Made by a program: the position numbers and the translations under genes. Below the pieces are notes generated by a model that saw nothing but the letters and a program-made list of their open reading frames with translations, did not search any database and had not been told where the DNA came from. From NCBI RefSeq assembly GCF_010093815.1, contig NW_022985563.1, positions 189,446 to 253,445 of the forward strand: a DNA stretch of 64,000 nt, in the 5' to 3' direction. How positions within the stretch are numbered: the stretch's first letter is position 1; every line of letters starts with the position of its first letter. Shown here in pieces: positions 1 to 9,523 of the stretch. Source of the stretch: Pseudovirgaria hyperparasitica. Its lineage: Eukaryota; Ascomycota; Dothideomycetes; Acrospermales; Acrospermaceae.

Positions 1-182
1 TTGGTGGGAGTGATACGGATGAGAGGGCGCAGGTTGGGGCGAATCCGAATGGTGGTGGTGCTGGGGACGGAGGGGATGGAGGTGCTGCGGGGGAGAATGC
101 GGCGGCGGTGGGTGTGGGACCGAGAGGTTGGGTGGTTGCGGTTGGGGTGCTGCTTGCTTCGGGGGTTGGGTTGGTGGGATAG
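1..182 (+). CDS. C-terminal end of a GPI-anchored or tail-anchored protein (partial)
   Basis: The frame starting at base 3 is open from the window edge to a TAG at 180-182, so only about 59 C-terminal residues are visible. They form a Gly/Asp/Asn/Ala-rich stretch followed by a short hydrophobic tail (WVVAVGVLLASGVGLVG) that ends directly at the stop. A small-residue linker plus a hydrophobic tail with nothing after it is the usual layout of a fungal GPI-attachment signal. The alternative is a tail-anchored membrane protein. The catalytic or extracellular part lies off the window, so the family cannot be named. The next gene lies on the other strand, so the two genes converge. Confidence 0.55.
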   Translation, partial: GGSDTDERAQVGANPNGGGAGDGGDGGAAGENAAAVGVGPRGWVVAVGVLLASGVGLVG

Positions 183-473
183 AGAGGGGGATGAAGGGAG
201 AGAATAGGGGGTTGCATTTGTTGGGTGCGTGCATATTTGCTGGATTCTCGCTGGGCTTTGTTACGGAAGTAGAGGCATGCATTGAGATGGCGTTGTGCGT
301 TCGTTTAGGGGGTGTGTATGTTTGTATGTAGGTATGTATGTGTCTGTATGTATGTATATTTACATGTCCATGTACACTCGAGGAAGCTCGATCGATCAGA
401 ATATCTATATATACGTATACATATACACTCAACACCGCCGTCTTCCGCTCACTACCTCCCTACTCCCTACTCT
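183..473. other. Convergent spacer with TATG-type microsatellite
   Basis: This spacer between two converging 3' ends holds an imperfect TATG/TGTA simple repeat at about 310-365, followed by alternating TATA/CATA sequence to about 430. I see no gene or conserved element in it. Confidence 0.6.
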
Positions 474-1630
474 CTACGCCCCCTTCGCGTCTGGCGGACA
501 CAGCAGCTCCCTCCCATGCTTCTCATTCCACGCCTCCGTGCTCTCGAGCATAGCCCACCGCACGCCATCCAGCCCACACGGCAACACGACCGAACACGCC
601 AGAATCGGAGGCGCATGATACCTGCCCCCGCGCAACTCATTCTGCATCGCCGCAACCTCACCCTGCACCTCCTCCATCCGCGCCCTCACGCGCTGCACAT
701 CCCTCTCCCTCTCCCTTTCCCTCCCCTCCACCCCCCTATTCTTCCTCCCCTCCTCCCCCCACTCCCCCCCAACAATCCGATCAACCTTACTCAACACCAG
801 CGTAAACGCCAACCCACCCCTCACCAGAATCTCCAAAACCCGCCTATCCCCGCCCTGCACCCCGACCTCCGCATCAATCAACAGGAACCGCATGCCCAAC
901 TGCTCGCGCCGCTGCAGATATTTCACAATCTCCACGCCCCACTCCGCGCGACTGCCGTAGCCGTAGCCGGGCATGTCGACGAGGACCATGGCGCGTTTGC
1001 CGAACCAGGTGCGTTGGCGGGCGTTGTATGCTGCGCCGCCGAGGCCGATGGCGTTCATGCTGGTTGTGTGGCCGGGGGTTTTGCTGACGCTGGCGGGGCG
1101 GCGCGGGTTGGGCGTTGTTGGGGGGATGTGCAGGAGGGCGTTGAGGAGGGAGGATTTGCCGGCGTTGGAGCGGCCGAGGAGGGTTGTCTCGGGGAGTTCG
1201 GAGACGGGGAAGTGGGCGAATTTGGAGAGGGGGGAGAGGCGGGNNNNNNNNNNNNNNNNNNNNNNNNNNNNNNNNNNNNNNNNNNNNNNNNNNNNNNNNN
1301 GTTTGCGTAGTGGAGGGCGGTTGGGCTTGGGGGGTTGTTGTGTGGGTAGAGGCCTAGGGCGGATTGGGGGAGTGCTGGGTTGGAGGGGGGTTTGGGGATG
1401 GGTTTGGTTGCTGTTGTTGTTGTTGTGGTTTTGGATCTTGTGGATTGTGGGCGGGAGGGTTGTGTCGAGGGGGTGTGGTGGTCGAGGTGGAGGTGTCGGG
1501 TTGGTGGTGATGAGGACGACGAGATGCTCAGGGAGGACGAAGTGGTGGTGAATGGCCACGAGTGCGCCGACGGTCGAGGATTGCTGTGGAGTGCGACATC
1601 GAGGAAGCGCGTCGCCGCACGATGCGACAT
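474..1630 (-). CDS. Mitochondrial EngB/YihA-type GTPase (MRX8-like), interrupted by a gap
   Basis: EngB-family GTPases assist assembly of the large ribosomal subunit; the fungal member (yeast Mrx8) acts in mitochondria. After the gap the protein shows the G1 loop GRSNAGKSS, the G3 motif DMPGYGYG and a G4-like LSKVD, in the usual EngB order. The ATG at 1630 opens a basic, Ser/Thr-rich, arginine-containing leader (MSHRAATRF) that fits a mitochondrial presequence. This leader is in a different frame from the G domain. The 57-N gap at 1244-1300 lies between them, so either the true gap length is not 57 or an intron sits inside it. The same-frame alternative start near 1559 gives a His/Asn/Pro-rich leader that looks less natural. 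It is divergent from FMC1 with 223 bases between the starts. Confidence 0.8.
1244..1300. other. Assembly gap of 57 N
   Basis: Bases 1244-1300 are all N. The gap falls inside the EngB-like gene, just N-terminal to its G domain. The coding frames on the two sides do not agree for a 57-base spacing. Confidence 0.99.
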
Positions 1631-1853
1631 TCCAGAGTGTAGAAAAGTCGAAGAACGAGGTTTGGCGTCGCGGGCGGGAGAAGTGAAAGATATAAATATT
1701 ATATTTCCTACCTGAGATGGATAGCGCCGCGCTCCCACGTGCTGACGTGATCTACGGAGCCACCAACTTTGCGGCGAACCCCATCGACACCCCCGACGCT
1801 CCATCAACAACAACACATCATCACTCACACTCGATACAACTCCCCGTCTGACA
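1631..1853. promoter_or_regulatory. Bidirectional promoter of EngB-like and FMC1 genes
   Basis: The 223 bases between the two divergent start codons contain the composite CACGTGCTGACGTGA at 1736-1750, almost exactly midway (about 106 and 113 bases from the two ATGs). CACGTG is the E-box bound by Cbf1-type bHLH factors, and TGACGT is a CRE/ATF half site. Both flanking genes act in mitochondria, so a shared switch is plausible. The factor itself is inference. Confidence 0.5.
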
Positions 1854-2210
1854 ATGGCATCGGCACACTCCCCGCAACTACGATCTCTCTACAGACGCCT
1901 CCTGCGCGAACTCCCCACGAAAGCCAGCCCCTCAAACACCATCCTCTCACATCCATCCCCGATCCAACAACGGATACGGTCTACATTCGCAGCACGCTCC
2001 GCCGCCGCCCCAGACGCAGAAACAGCAGCCGTGCCAGAGATCCAAGCCGTAGATCAATTCATCCAGACCCTAAAGGCACAGCGGATGTACGCAACGCTAG
2101 TCGAGAGATACAACCCGGGCATGAACATGAACGAGGAAGAACGAGTGCGTCTGACGGCGAGGAAGGTGGGCATGAACCTGCCCATAGAGTTTGTGGACGA
2201 CAAGAGATGA
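1854..2210 (+). CDS. FMC1: FMC1-like mitochondrial ATP synthase assembly factor
   Basis: FMC1 is a small LYR-family protein of the mitochondrial matrix that supports the Atp12-dependent assembly of the F1 part of ATP synthase. This intronless 118-residue protein begins with SLYRRLLRELP near residue 11, the LYR motif with its basic surroundings. It ends with the Arg/Lys-rich, helical NEEERVRLTARKVGMNLP region and the short acidic/basic tail usual for the family. The length fits fungal FMC1 proteins (about 110-155). It shares a short divergent promoter with the EngB-like mitochondrial GTPase, which supports the mitochondrial assignment. Confidence 0.85.
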   Translation: MASAHSPQLRSLYRRLLRELPTKASPSNTILSHPSPIQQRIRSTFAARSAAAPDAETAAVPEIQAVDQFIQTLKAQRMYATLVERYNPGMNMNEEERVRLTARKVGMNLPIEFVDDKR

Positions 2211-2879
2211 TGTGTTTGAGAGGGTTCTTTGGGGCGAGTCGCGGATACCGTGAGGGACGGAAAGCGAGCAGTAGTTTGGAGGAAATGCTTGCCGTCCGTC
2301 GGCTGGCTGAATGGCTCTTAATGCGTTGTCCGGGCACAGCAAGCAGCCATGCGTTTAGGGCTGCATGGATAGACAGACAGACACCCTCCAGATCGGCTCG
2401 GAATCGTCCTTGGGCGCGCATCAGCATACAAGAGCGCATAGCGCGGCTAATGCGGCGGCGTCCCTTTCATCGAAGCACAACAAAAACATGTACATGTACA
2501 TGAGTAGAACAACGACGACGACGGCCGGACTTGCACTGTACATATCACGCAGAAGCATCATAAATCAGCATCTTAGACAACAATATCGTAGACATCTACA
2601 CTGCTTGCCAATCACTCCAAGTGCACACCTACCCTAACACCCAGCATCACACAAACTCCATCCCATCCCCGTAGACACCATCCCCTCTCACCATACCCCA
2701 AACCCACAAACACACACTATCCGACCATACAAGATGTCCGACAGACCCATCAAACCCCCCTCAGCCCTACAAACCCCACAACCCACCCCCCCAGCATCTA
2801 CGTGTCCATGTCCATCCGCACCCCCCCAGACCGCCAACGCGGCAAATTCACGCCCCAATAACCAAGTCCATCAAAAGCC
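2211..2879. other. Spacer downstream of FMC1
   Basis: The FMC1 3' flank is followed by C/A-rich sequence. An ATG at 2734 opens a 70-codon Pro-rich frame that looks compositional rather than genic. I see no RNA gene or element. Confidence 0.5.
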
Positions 2880-3181
2880 CTACCACCTCACGCAATCCAT
2901 ACGTGTACGCGCGAAAGAACCGCCCCCCCTTTCCAATCCACAATGACTTAAAAAATTGCGGCACAGTCGCGCCGAGAAAATACCCGCGCCAATCACACAC
3001 ACGCCCCCGACGACGACAAACGGCAGGCTTCTGACTGCGCGGCTGCGAGGTAAGCGCTGCGGCACGGTTGGTTGACTGAGGGGCTAATTAGGGCTGGGTA
3101 CTTGTTGCGGAGAGAGGGGAGGAGAGAGATGAGGAGAGAGGTGTATGAAGCTTGATTCGTGGATCGGACTGGGGGGTTCAT
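2880..3181 (-). CDS. Possible small single-pass membrane protein (weak)
   Basis: On the minus strand a CT-rich stretch typical of fungal core promoters (about 3182-3240) ends exactly at an ATG at 3181. Downstream, a frame at 2880-3065 encodes a hydrophobic segment, LPFVVVGGVCVIGAGIFSA, flanked by Arg residues. Joining the two needs an intron of about 57 bases ending in CTCGCAG, with a CTAAT branch site; this gives a protein of about 80 residues. The donor is weak and I do not recognise the product. The start is divergent from the fructosamine-kinase-like gene. It may be nothing more than a promoter and chance frames. Confidence 0.22.
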
Positions 3182-3445
3182 ATGAGCAAGCGAGCAAGCG
3201 AGAAAGAGAAAGTGAGAAAGTGTGTACGTGTATATGTGTTGAGCTTTTATGAGAGTGAGAGCGTTCAATGGAAGTGTATTCACCGGATCGATATTTCAGC
3301 TTCGCAGCGTGGGCGCCGAAACTGTTGACGAAATTTGGTAAGTCTCTTTTCTTTATCTTTTGTCGAGAGTCAGACAGAAGGAGGGGGCAATGGGGAAAGG
3401 CCCAACCAAGCACGTGGTAAACTGATGGAGATTTGAAGAGGGCTG

Positions 3446-4698
3446 ATGATGAGAGGCTTAGATGCCGCCGACGTGGTCGTGCCAGTGACTTTCGAGGATA
3501 TATTTACGCCGGCGACCAAGACGGCCATGAGCACGACGACGACGACGCACGAGGATGATGGGGTGGAGGGAGCGCAGCAGCAACTGGATCCTGAGATTCA
3601 GAAAGGTATTGAATATTACTATTGTATTACATGTAGGGCCCACGAGAGTGCTGACGGATTCCATCCAACAAAGCCTTGCCGCTGGAATGCAACATCACAA
3701 ACACGCAGCATCTGCGGTCATCGCCCACAGCAACATGCTACCGCATCGACGTGTCCACGCCCGATGCCGAGCATCACAGCTACTTCCTCAAGCTTGCCCG
3801 CGGCAACACCGGCTGGGAAGCCCTTCGCGGCGAGCACGAGAGCACGCGGCTGATCTACTCGCTGCAACGCGACCTGACTCCCACGCCGATGACGTGGGGA
3901 ACGCTCATGTCCGATAGGAACACACACTTCTACCTCTGCACATACCACGACTTCCAGCCAGGCCTCGCCCCGGATCCCGAGACTTTCTCCAGACAGCTTG
4001 CTGAGCTCCACGTCAAATCCGCATCGCTGGGCGAGCGCAGATTCGGCTTCCATGTCCCGACGTATAATGGCGACATACGACAGCGGAACTCGTGGGAGCG
4101 CCGGTGGGAGACGTTTTTTGCGAAAGGCCTGCAGAGCGCATTCGATTTACACAATGAACGTGCCGGTTACGTCGAGGAGCTCGAGGCTGTAGAGCATGAT
4201 CTGTTCAAGATCGTTGTGCCGAGACTACTGAGACCACTCGAGAGTGATGGACGGAGGATAATGCCAGGACTCATTCATGGAGATCTTTGGCATGAGAATA
4301 CGGCAGTGGAACGAGGTTCCGGTCGAACTATGATATTTGACGCCGCCAGTTTCTGGGGGCATAACGAATGTAAGTCGTATATGCCGACCATGGGATTTTA
4401 GGCTAACTGTGTCATGACCAGATGAGCTGGGATATTGGTTGCCAGAGCACAACAAGTTCGGTGTAGACTACTTCGAAGCCTACCATGAGCTTGTGCCGAG
4501 GTCGGAGCCAGTGGAAGATTATGACGACCGGATTAGACTATACGCTCTGTGGGTTCTTACACCTGTCCCAGCTACTTGTGTGCTGATTCTCGCAGGCGTT
4601 TCAATCTACATGCTGCAGCGCTCTTTCCTGGCGACCTGAAATACAGAGACATGGTCATCGAAGAGGCGCAGCTGTTGGTCGAAAAGTATACCCCTTAG
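3446..4698 (+). CDS. Fructosamine-3-kinase / ketosamine-3-kinase family protein
   Basis: Fructosamine-3-kinase-type enzymes phosphorylate sugar adducts on protein amines and so start protein deglycation. My model has four exons: 3446-3605, 3674-4369, 4422-4548 and 4596-4698. The joined protein carries LDPEIQKALP at the N-terminal side, the ATP-lobe lysine stretch SYFLKLARG, the catalytic-loop motif GLIHGDLWHEN and the metal-site FDAASFWGHNEYEL, all family hallmarks. The motif after the third intron (RFNLHAAALFPGDLKYR) matches the usual C-terminal helices. The first intron uses an AAG acceptor with a CTGAC branch 18 bases before it; the alternative acceptor TAG at 3636 runs into a stop. The start is uncertain: two adjacent ATGs at 3446/3449 or the one at 3527. 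Confidence 0.85.
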
Positions 4699-4835
4699 AT
4701 GAGGATGTCGACAGCCAGTGGTGGTTTGGGGGCTAGAAATTCGGACTATGATACAGTCATGAGCCTTCCACTGAAGGTAAGGTTTTATGTAATTGCACAA
4801 TGCAAGTGATGTCGTAAATGTTCCCTGCCAACAGC

Positions 4836-5462
4836 CTATCGTCGTATGTCGAGCCCTCCAAACGCTCGGTCGAGCTCTTCTCCTTCTCTCGAAGATTGCT
4901 GATGCTGCTGCTGCTGTAATGGTCCATTGGTGAAACTCATCACGTTTCCAGCCATGTTCTGCTGTGAGCCTGACTCTAGTCCTTGATCCAAGGCTCCAGA
5001 CTTCTTCTCAGGAACGAGCATCTTCACATCCTCGTCTAGCCATCCAGGCGCAACTCTCCTCTTCTCCGCCAGTTCCCTCTCTCGGATCCTATCATCCCAT
5101 GCCTTCACCATATCTTTCGCGTCTTTCTCAAGCTTGTCCAGGTGCGCCTGAAGAGCACGACAGTTGGATATGATGTCGTCTGGATGCGCCGAGTGACCCC
5201 CAGCAGACATCACGTAGGCTGGCTTCTGGGACTCTTGGGAGGAGTTTAGAGTTGCGGGATCGTTGGAGCTGGAGTGTGTGTCTAGAGCAGATGGCGGGAG
5301 GGTCGATGGAAGCGACTTGTAGGTATACGGAAGAGTCGTAGCCGACGGTAGAGACAGGAATGGCGAGACTGTGAGCGGGAGTTGGGCTAGGAGATGATGC
5401 GGATCTGAAGCTGTTAAACAAGTACGCCGGGCAAATTGAGTAGACTCACGCTCGTCATGCAT
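4836..5462 (-). CDS. Conserved fungal protein of unknown function
   Basis: The N-terminal half is Ser/Thr/Pro-rich. The middle (AHPDDIISNCRALQAHLDKL and on through RERELAEKRRVAPGWLDED) is charged, helical and looks conserved. The C-terminus is Gln-rich (QQQQHQQ) and ends FGGLDIRR. The ATG at 5462 is followed four codons later by a donor GTGAGT and an acceptor TTTAACAG at 5411-5449. That intron is only 39 bases and a multiple of three, so the frame stays open whether it is spliced or not. I predict a helical coiled-coil-like segment but no known enzyme motif, and I do not recognise the family with confidence. A strong E-box/CRE composite lies about 135 bases upstream. Confidence 0.7.
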   Translation of the reverse strand: MHDERESTQFARRTCLTASDPHHLLAQLPLTVSPFLSLPSATTLPYTYKSLPSTLPPSALDTHSSSNDPATLNSSQESQKPAYVMSAGGHSAHPDDIISNCRALQAHLDKLEKDAKDMVKAWDDRIRERELAEKRRVAPGWLDEDVKMLVPEKKSGALDQGLESGSQQNMAGNVMSFTNGPLQQQQHQQSSREGEELDRAFGGLDIRR

Positions 5463-6088
5463 ATTCAAGAGACTTCACGGGTGCGATTTGTATACTGGAA
5501 AGCCAAAGTAAAGGAGAGCTAAAGTGATGTTGGCAATGATCAATGCTTGATGTCAGTCAATAGTCGCAATACACCACAAATAGTGGGGCATCTGCACGTG
5601 ACGTCAGGGCACAACTCAGTTCTCCTATCAGAGACCTCGAGTGTCATCATTTCATGGATATATAGCTTTGTCTCTCCGATACATCAATAAATTGCAGCAT
5701 GCGCCAGTTCAAAACAGAACGAGGTCCTTGTAGTTCATTTAAGCTCAATCAAGCGCAGTCATGGATATGAAGCAGGGAAACCCCTTTTTGCTGAAAAGCG
5801 CAAACGCTCAAGGAGACGATCCGAACGAGAAGTACATGAGCATTTTACATGGTGATACCAATCTTTCTCATTTATTGTTGAAGTTGAGTTCAGTCCATGA
5901 GAAGTCTCCTATCCATCATGCCTTACCTGCTCCCTATGATTTCCAGAATTCCAACGCACGTGCCGTATTTCCCAAACGGGCGATCTGTGAATATCTCCTC
6001 CTTTCCTTCATTCCCATTCCTTTTCCATCTCGCGTGTTGCACCATCTCCAGGGCCGTTGGCAGCTCTAGTCTAAAATATCGGGATATC
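5463..6088. other. Divergent spacer between the unknown gene and the SET gene
   Basis: This holds the promoter of the minus-strand gene and a plus-strand open frame at 5761-6069 with a proper ATG. That frame may be a leader exon of the SET gene, but I could not find a donor in the right phase. A second CACGTG sits at 5957-5962, about 127 bases before the chosen SET start. Confidence 0.5.
5595..5606. promoter_or_regulatory. E-box/CRE composite CACGTGACGTCA
   Basis: CACGTG (5595-5600) overlaps a full palindromic CRE, TGACGTCA (5599-5606). It lies about 135 bases upstream of the minus-strand ATG at 5462 and about 490 bases from the SET start. bHLH (Cbf1-type) and bZIP (ATF/CREB-type) factors bind these words. 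Function here is inferred. Confidence 0.45.
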
Positions 6089-7037
6089 ATGTTTGCTATT
6101 CGGCAAGCGACCGGCAAAGGTCTGGGGGTCTTTGCGTCCCAGCAGATTCGCTCCGGCCAACGAATCCTGTCCGATCGCGCCCTGCTTACAATATCTGCCT
6201 CAAAAACAGACATTCTTTCACAGGTAACTCTGCTGCCAAAGCTTGATGTAGCTGCTCTCCTTGGACTTTCTCAAAACCCAGCCAAGTCTGGCGTCTTGAG
6301 CTGGCTAGAGTCGATATGGCGTAGCAAATCAGCGCCCTCCAACACACGACTCAATCACACAATCCTAAACATCTTTAGAAACAACAACTTTGACATCGGA
6401 GACGATGTCCGCGCTTTGTTTCCTCGAGTAGCACGCTTGAACCATTCATGTGTGCCTAATGCGCAGGGAAATTTCAACCGCGCGCTAGACAAGTTCACGG
6501 TGCATGCCACGTCCGATATACAGTCTGGAGAGGAGATCACCATTTCGTATCTGGACGATCATCTGGCGCTGAGGGCCAACAGACAGAGCAAGCTCTTAGA
6601 CAATTATGGCTTCGTCTGCGGCTGTAGGGCATGTGACAAGACTCTACCAGAGTCAGCAGCTCGAGAGGCTAGAAGAGCCAAAGCAATTGACCGACTTGAG
6701 AAGTTCGCTCAGTCGGGTCCCGCTGATGCTGGCAAAGAAATGGACGTGGTACTTGCTCTCTTAAACGCGTACCAGGAGGAGGGCATCCGTGGACGAGAGA
6801 TTGCAACCATGTAAGAACCGCATATCTCCCAATGAGGAATTTTGACGCTCATCATAAGAAAGGTACATGGCAGCGGCATCCCAAGCATCAAAGCTGGGCT
6901 TCCAAGAGAAAGCTCGGGAGCTCGCTCTTGCAGGCCTAAAATGTGAAGTAGAGGCTGTTGGGGGTGATAGTCCTTTCTTCGCAGCTACGGAGAAGCAAGC
7001 GAAAGATTTAGGGGTTGGCGTAGACATAAACCTATAG
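6089..7037 (+). CDS. SET-domain protein (likely lysine methyltransferase)
   Basis: SET proteins transfer a methyl group from S-adenosylmethionine to lysine. The start of the domain is visible as IRQATGKGLGVFASQQI. The core motif RLNHSCVPNA is at about residue 115, followed by GEEITISYLDDHLALRANRQ and a Cys-containing post-SET CGCRAC. The coding region is 6089-6810 joined to 6863-7037. The intron has donor GTAAGA and an AAG acceptor, and its removal gives a short helical C-terminal tail ending VGVDINL. The domain begins almost at the first residue, so a small upstream exon may be missing. Many fungal proteins of this type have no known substrate. Confidence 0.8.
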
Positions 7038-7236
7038 AAGGTACATCCTAAGTGAACCCCTTCAGATCAGGAAAGACCAGCGGCAATATCTACTCACGAC
7101 GACGCCCTCGATTCGACGCCGGAGAACTCTACGACATATCTCATGATATCCTACATATTATTGCTATCTACAGTCTTGCTTACTTTTGACATAATATCCT
7201 TCTTTTTTTCCCCGTCGAGACCAAGACAACACCACC

Positions 7237-7851
7237 ATGTGGTCCGCATTGTTTGCTCCACCACAAACTCGACGACCTGTACCCGCCGCTGCACCAGAGG
7301 AGCCAATCGTGCAACCACCAATCGTGCAACCACCAATCGTGCAAACAATACTCGTGCCATCAGTCGCCGAGAAACCAGCCCGGGAAGAAATAACAGCCGA
7401 GCCACCAAAATCTCCAGGAAAATATATTCCCCCGCAAAGGAGACACCTGGATCAGCCTCCGGTCCAGTACCCTTCCACCGATACCATGTTGTTTGTAGCC
7501 GGTTTCACCAGGAATAGCGATGACGCGACGAATGAGAGACACGTTCGCATAATCTTCCGTGGGTTCGAGATGTATGTATCTATCTCCTCTCGCTCTAGCG
7601 CAAGGGTTTTACTGATAACTCCCAGTGTTGAAGTAGGGCGACGGATGCGTAGAGGAGCATCCACTTGGCGGACTCCCAGATTTTATTGCTGCGTGACATT
7701 TTCGACGGCTGCCGAGGCGAAGCTGGCAAGACGGGCTCTGAATCATAGACGGCGCCTGGGATTTGTTATAAGCGTGGCACCTTGGAGGGAATCAGACCCA
7801 GGGAAGCACATGAATCGGCAGTCGGAGTGGCCAGTACTCGTTCAATCTTAA
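7237..7851 (+). CDS. Small RRM-like RNA-binding protein
   Basis: The exons are 7237-7571 and 7626-7851; the intron has donor GTATGT, a CTGATAAC branch and acceptor CCCAG. The joined protein is about 186 residues. After a Pro-rich N-terminus comes TMLFVAGF (an RNP2-like strand), then HVRIIFRGFEIVEVGRR (helix 1 plus beta 2), then FYCCVTFSTAAEAKLARRAL (an RNP1-like strand with its following helix) and RLGFVISVAPWR as the last strand. That is the beta-alpha-beta-beta-alpha-beta order of an RRM, though the aromatic RNP residues are only partly kept. The intron is a multiple of three, so retention leaves the frame open. The product is not named to a known gene. Confidence 0.65.
   Translation: MWSALFAPPQTRRPVPAAAPEEPIVQPPIVQPPIVQTILVPSVAEKPAREEITAEPPKSPGKYIPPQRRHLDQPPVQYPSTDTMLFVAGFTRNSDDATNERHVRIIFRGFEMYVSISSRSSARVLLITPSVEVGRRMRRGASTWRTPRFYCCVTFSTAAEAKLARRALNHRRRLGFVISVAPWRESDPGKHMNRQSEWPVLVQS
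7302..7346 (+). repeat. Threefold 15-base tandem repeat inside the RRM-like gene
   Basis: The unit CCAATCGTGCAACCA occurs about three times in a row and encodes repeated PIVQP in the Pro-rich N-terminal part of the protein. The last copy diverges at its end. Confidence 0.85.
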
Positions 7852-8363
7852 CGTTTGAATATCAATGTGACACTCCGGTGAATGCGCGAGATTGTACTTT
7901 CGCGTAATAGTGATCTTGTATTTCGGAAGACAGAGCTGTTTTTCAATCCTATCTATGCCATGAGCTGCCACAGAATCAACAATGGTTGCAGCTGCATATA
8001 ACAGTCCAAAAACCGCTTAGCGTTCTTCATGTACTATGTACACCATGTGGGGTCACTTACGACCAGGTAGCTGGGCTAAATTAGTAAACTAACTACGGAA
8101 TCCCTGTCGGAATGACACGATCGTCAATCCGACGATGTGAGCTAAAAAATTAAAAGGATCTGATGGATCAGCCCGGGGCCGTAGTACTCAGTCGCACCAC
8201 TTTAAATATTTCGACCTGCCGTGTTTGTAGGTACTGTACATCCTTCTTACCCTCGCACCTATATATATGTAACGTACTGGTACCCATCTGACGAGTAAGG
8301 TTCAAAATACAAAGTCCAACCCCTCGAAATCCAAGAAAAAAAGGGTCGCGACAGCACATCAAG
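7852..8363. other. Spacer between the RRM-like and GNAT genes
   Basis: This is moderately AT-rich sequence with no convincing coding frame. It should contain the RRM-like 3' end and the GNAT promoter. I see nothing else in it. Confidence 0.5.
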
Positions 8364-9418
8364 ATGCCGATTGCCAAGGAGCATAAGCAATGCGTCGTCA
8401 GATCGGCGACAGACCTACAGGAAGTAGAGGGACTATGGTGGCCCTTGATGAAGGAGCTCGGCTGGGTCAGTATTAAATCACGACAAATCCTCTCTCTCTC
8501 TCCTTCTCACAACACCCATAAAAAACGAACGTGGAACAAACACCAAAAATAACCATGCATTAGAATCGCGCACTCGCAGATGCCAAGACTCACGTCCACT
8601 CCTCCGGTCTCGATGCCTGGCTCATGGCCATTCTGCCAGACGAGGACGGCGACAAGCCAGAAGGCTGCGTCATCCCGTTCACGTACCCGAATTCAACGGG
8701 CTGGTTGGGCTTCTTCATCATGAATGCTGCGCAGCGCGGCCATGGCGTCGGACGGGCGCTGTTTGCTGCGGCCCAGGACTACTTCGCCAAGGCCGGGACT
8801 CAGTACATTGGTCTCGACGGCGTGGAGGCTCAAGTTGAGACGTATGGCCGGCGGGGCTTTGTGACGACGGATCGCATCGCGTGGATGGTGCGCAGCAACA
8901 CGAAGGATGTGCCGCTGCCTCAAGGCCAGCTCTCGGAGAGCGAGCGTCTGGTGCCGCTGGAGGAGGTCGATCGTGCGTTGCTGGTGCAGAGCGATCTGGA
9001 GCACACGGGATTCGAGCGTCGGCGGCTGTGGTCTGATGAGGGGATGTTTTCACGTGAGGATGTCTCTGGATTTGCAGTCGTAGATTCCAAGAGTCCTGAT
9101 CGGCCGGTTAAAGGGTGGATCCTGGTTCGTAGCTGCGAAAAGGGCTTTCGCTTCGGGCCAATCTATGCGAACACTAGAGAGACTGCGTCGCTGCTGGTCT
9201 ATACGGCGACCGAGAGTCTGGAGGCGAGGGAGGGGAGCCTGGTTGCTGAAGTCTGGCGAAGTAACAAGGAAGCCATGTCTGTGATGGAGCACTTTGGCTG
9301 GACGTGGTACATGGACTTTCACAGGATGTGGGTGGATGCTCGGGTCCCGGAGGCACAGCGGAAAGGTGGCAAGGCTGAGACAGGGATGTTTGCCATCTTT
9401 GACGCAAGTGAAGGATAG
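8364..9418 (+). CDS. GNAT N-acetyltransferase with a second YitH-like domain
   Basis: GNAT enzymes move an acetyl group from acetyl-CoA to an amine. The exons are 8364-8465 and 8564-9418 (GTCAGT donor, TAG acceptor, 98-base intron). The first half contains the acetyl-CoA pyrophosphate loop as QRGHGVGRALF, after a strand reading GWLGFFIMN. The second half (about residues 180-300), with ETASLLVYTATESL and VWRSNKEAMSVMEHFGWTW, resembles the C-terminal domain found in YitH-type acetyltransferases. The protein is about 318 residues, the usual length of such two-domain enzymes. The substrate is unknown. Confidence 0.8.
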
Positions 9419-9523
9419 GTAATTAATTACAAGTGTATTGAGCCCAGCTCACTGTTTACAACGCACAGACTTTATCAAGAACTACGTCTCTATCCGTATC
9501 CACTTCCTGACAAGGTGTATATC

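Noticed and set aside
310-430. Repeat array considered as CRISPR or telomere-like
   Set aside because: The units are simple TATG/TGTA dinucleotide-type repeats without spacers and not TTAGGG.
312-1310. Long plus-strand frame opposite the EngB-like gene
   Set aside because: It is the antisense shadow of the GTPase gene, His/Pro-rich by composition, and reads across the N gap.
5761-6069. Plus-strand frame with ATG before the SET gene
   Set aside because: It could be a leader exon, but none of the GT/AG pairs I tried joins it convincingly to the SET frame, so it is not called as coding.
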